Positions 63,986 through 64,000 of a stretch of 64,000 nt of DNA are shown piece after piece; positions within the stretch are counted from its first letter, which is position 1; each line of letters opens with the position of its first letter. Under the pieces are notes generated by a model. That model did not search any database. It was given only the letters and a program-made list of their open reading frames with translations, and had not been told where the DNA came from. The DNA lies in assembly GCA_947471745.1 (NCBI GenBank), contig CANJKZ010001112.1:1526001-1590000 (forward strand), read 5' to 3'. The position numbers were made by a program, and so were the translations under genes. The stretch is from Closterium sp. Naga37s-1 (Eukaryota > Streptophyta > Zygnematophyceae > Desmidiales > Closteriaceae).

Positions 63986-64000
63986 ACGGTCCTTAGGACC

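Larger units (their letters stand above)
56719..64000 (-). mobile_element. Element H: Ty1/copia, 5' LTR beyond window end
   Basis: On the minus strand: GC-rich leader (62860-63985), Gag (62851 to about 61990), a zinc-binding-like tail (near 61700), protease (about 61370), GAG-pre-integrase (about 60930), integrase (about 60870-60050), repeat-rich linker (59850-58950), RT (58695-57790), RNase H (57800-57190), 3' untranslated tail, polypurine tract (56840-56850) and 3' LTR (56719-56839). It is the fullest member of the H family here and the only one with Gag. It is broken, with perhaps five to eight breaks. The window ends just before the primer site, judging from element H'. Confidence 0.9.

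Noticed and set aside
62803-63996. Cys-rich and Leu-rich open frames on both strands
   Set aside because: Simple-repeat artefacts in the leader of element H.

Overview
This looks like a gene-poor, transposon-packed piece of nuclear DNA from a plant-lineage eukaryote, and my best guess is a charophyte (streptophyte) alga. Three things point there. There is a plant-like DNA ligase 1 exon. There are chromodomain Ty3/gypsy and several Ty1/copia lineages. Two Ty3/gypsy elements carry a DNMT3-like cytosine methyltransferase, a combination I know only from charophyte algae (gypsy class) and dinoflagellates (other classes). The species assignment is inference. No rRNA, tRNA, CRISPR or prokaryotic operon was seen.

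Layout from left to right. At 1-3694 is the 3' two-thirds of a chromovirus (element A), sitting in a minus-strand copia (B, 3695-5700). GTCGAC-rich repeats fill 5370-6960. A decayed plus-strand copia (E, about 7000-12177) holds a solo LTR of family D (7940-8810) and an exon of host DNA ligase 1 (from 9099). A D-family copia (D2, 12271-15840) contains a small non-coding LTR element (J, 14313-15738). Then comes gypsy element G (16504-21200), ordered gag, protease, methyltransferase, reverse transcriptase. Fragments of copia I, a solo A-type LTR (22713-23082) and an F-box-like host gene remnant occupy 21300-24004. A young copia (C1, 25548-31943, two 819-bp LTRs) lies in a GC-rich array.

From 32108 to 38883 a minus-strand F-box/leucine-rich-repeat host gene remnant is split by copia H' (32279-37867). 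A second F-box copy (38990-39351) and an intron remnant (40224-40347) follow, then a pogo/Tigger-like transposase remnant (40556-41340). A minus-strand ORF region of unknown identity (41507-43020 and 54930-55961) is split by gypsy element F (43148-54926). F carries the second methyltransferase, a 502-bp MITE and a whole nested D-family copia (D3, 44416-50757). The window closes with copia H (56719 to beyond 64000, minus).

Nothing here is a pathway. Its logic is nested insertion: old host genes and old elements opened by younger elements, whose order can be read from target-site duplications. All the retroelements except C1 look well decayed. C1 looks nearly whole with a few breaks and about seven LTR differences, so it is recent. 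The host remnants (ligase exon, F-box/LRR copies) are the only recognisable cellular genes, and none looks like a complete working locus inside this window.
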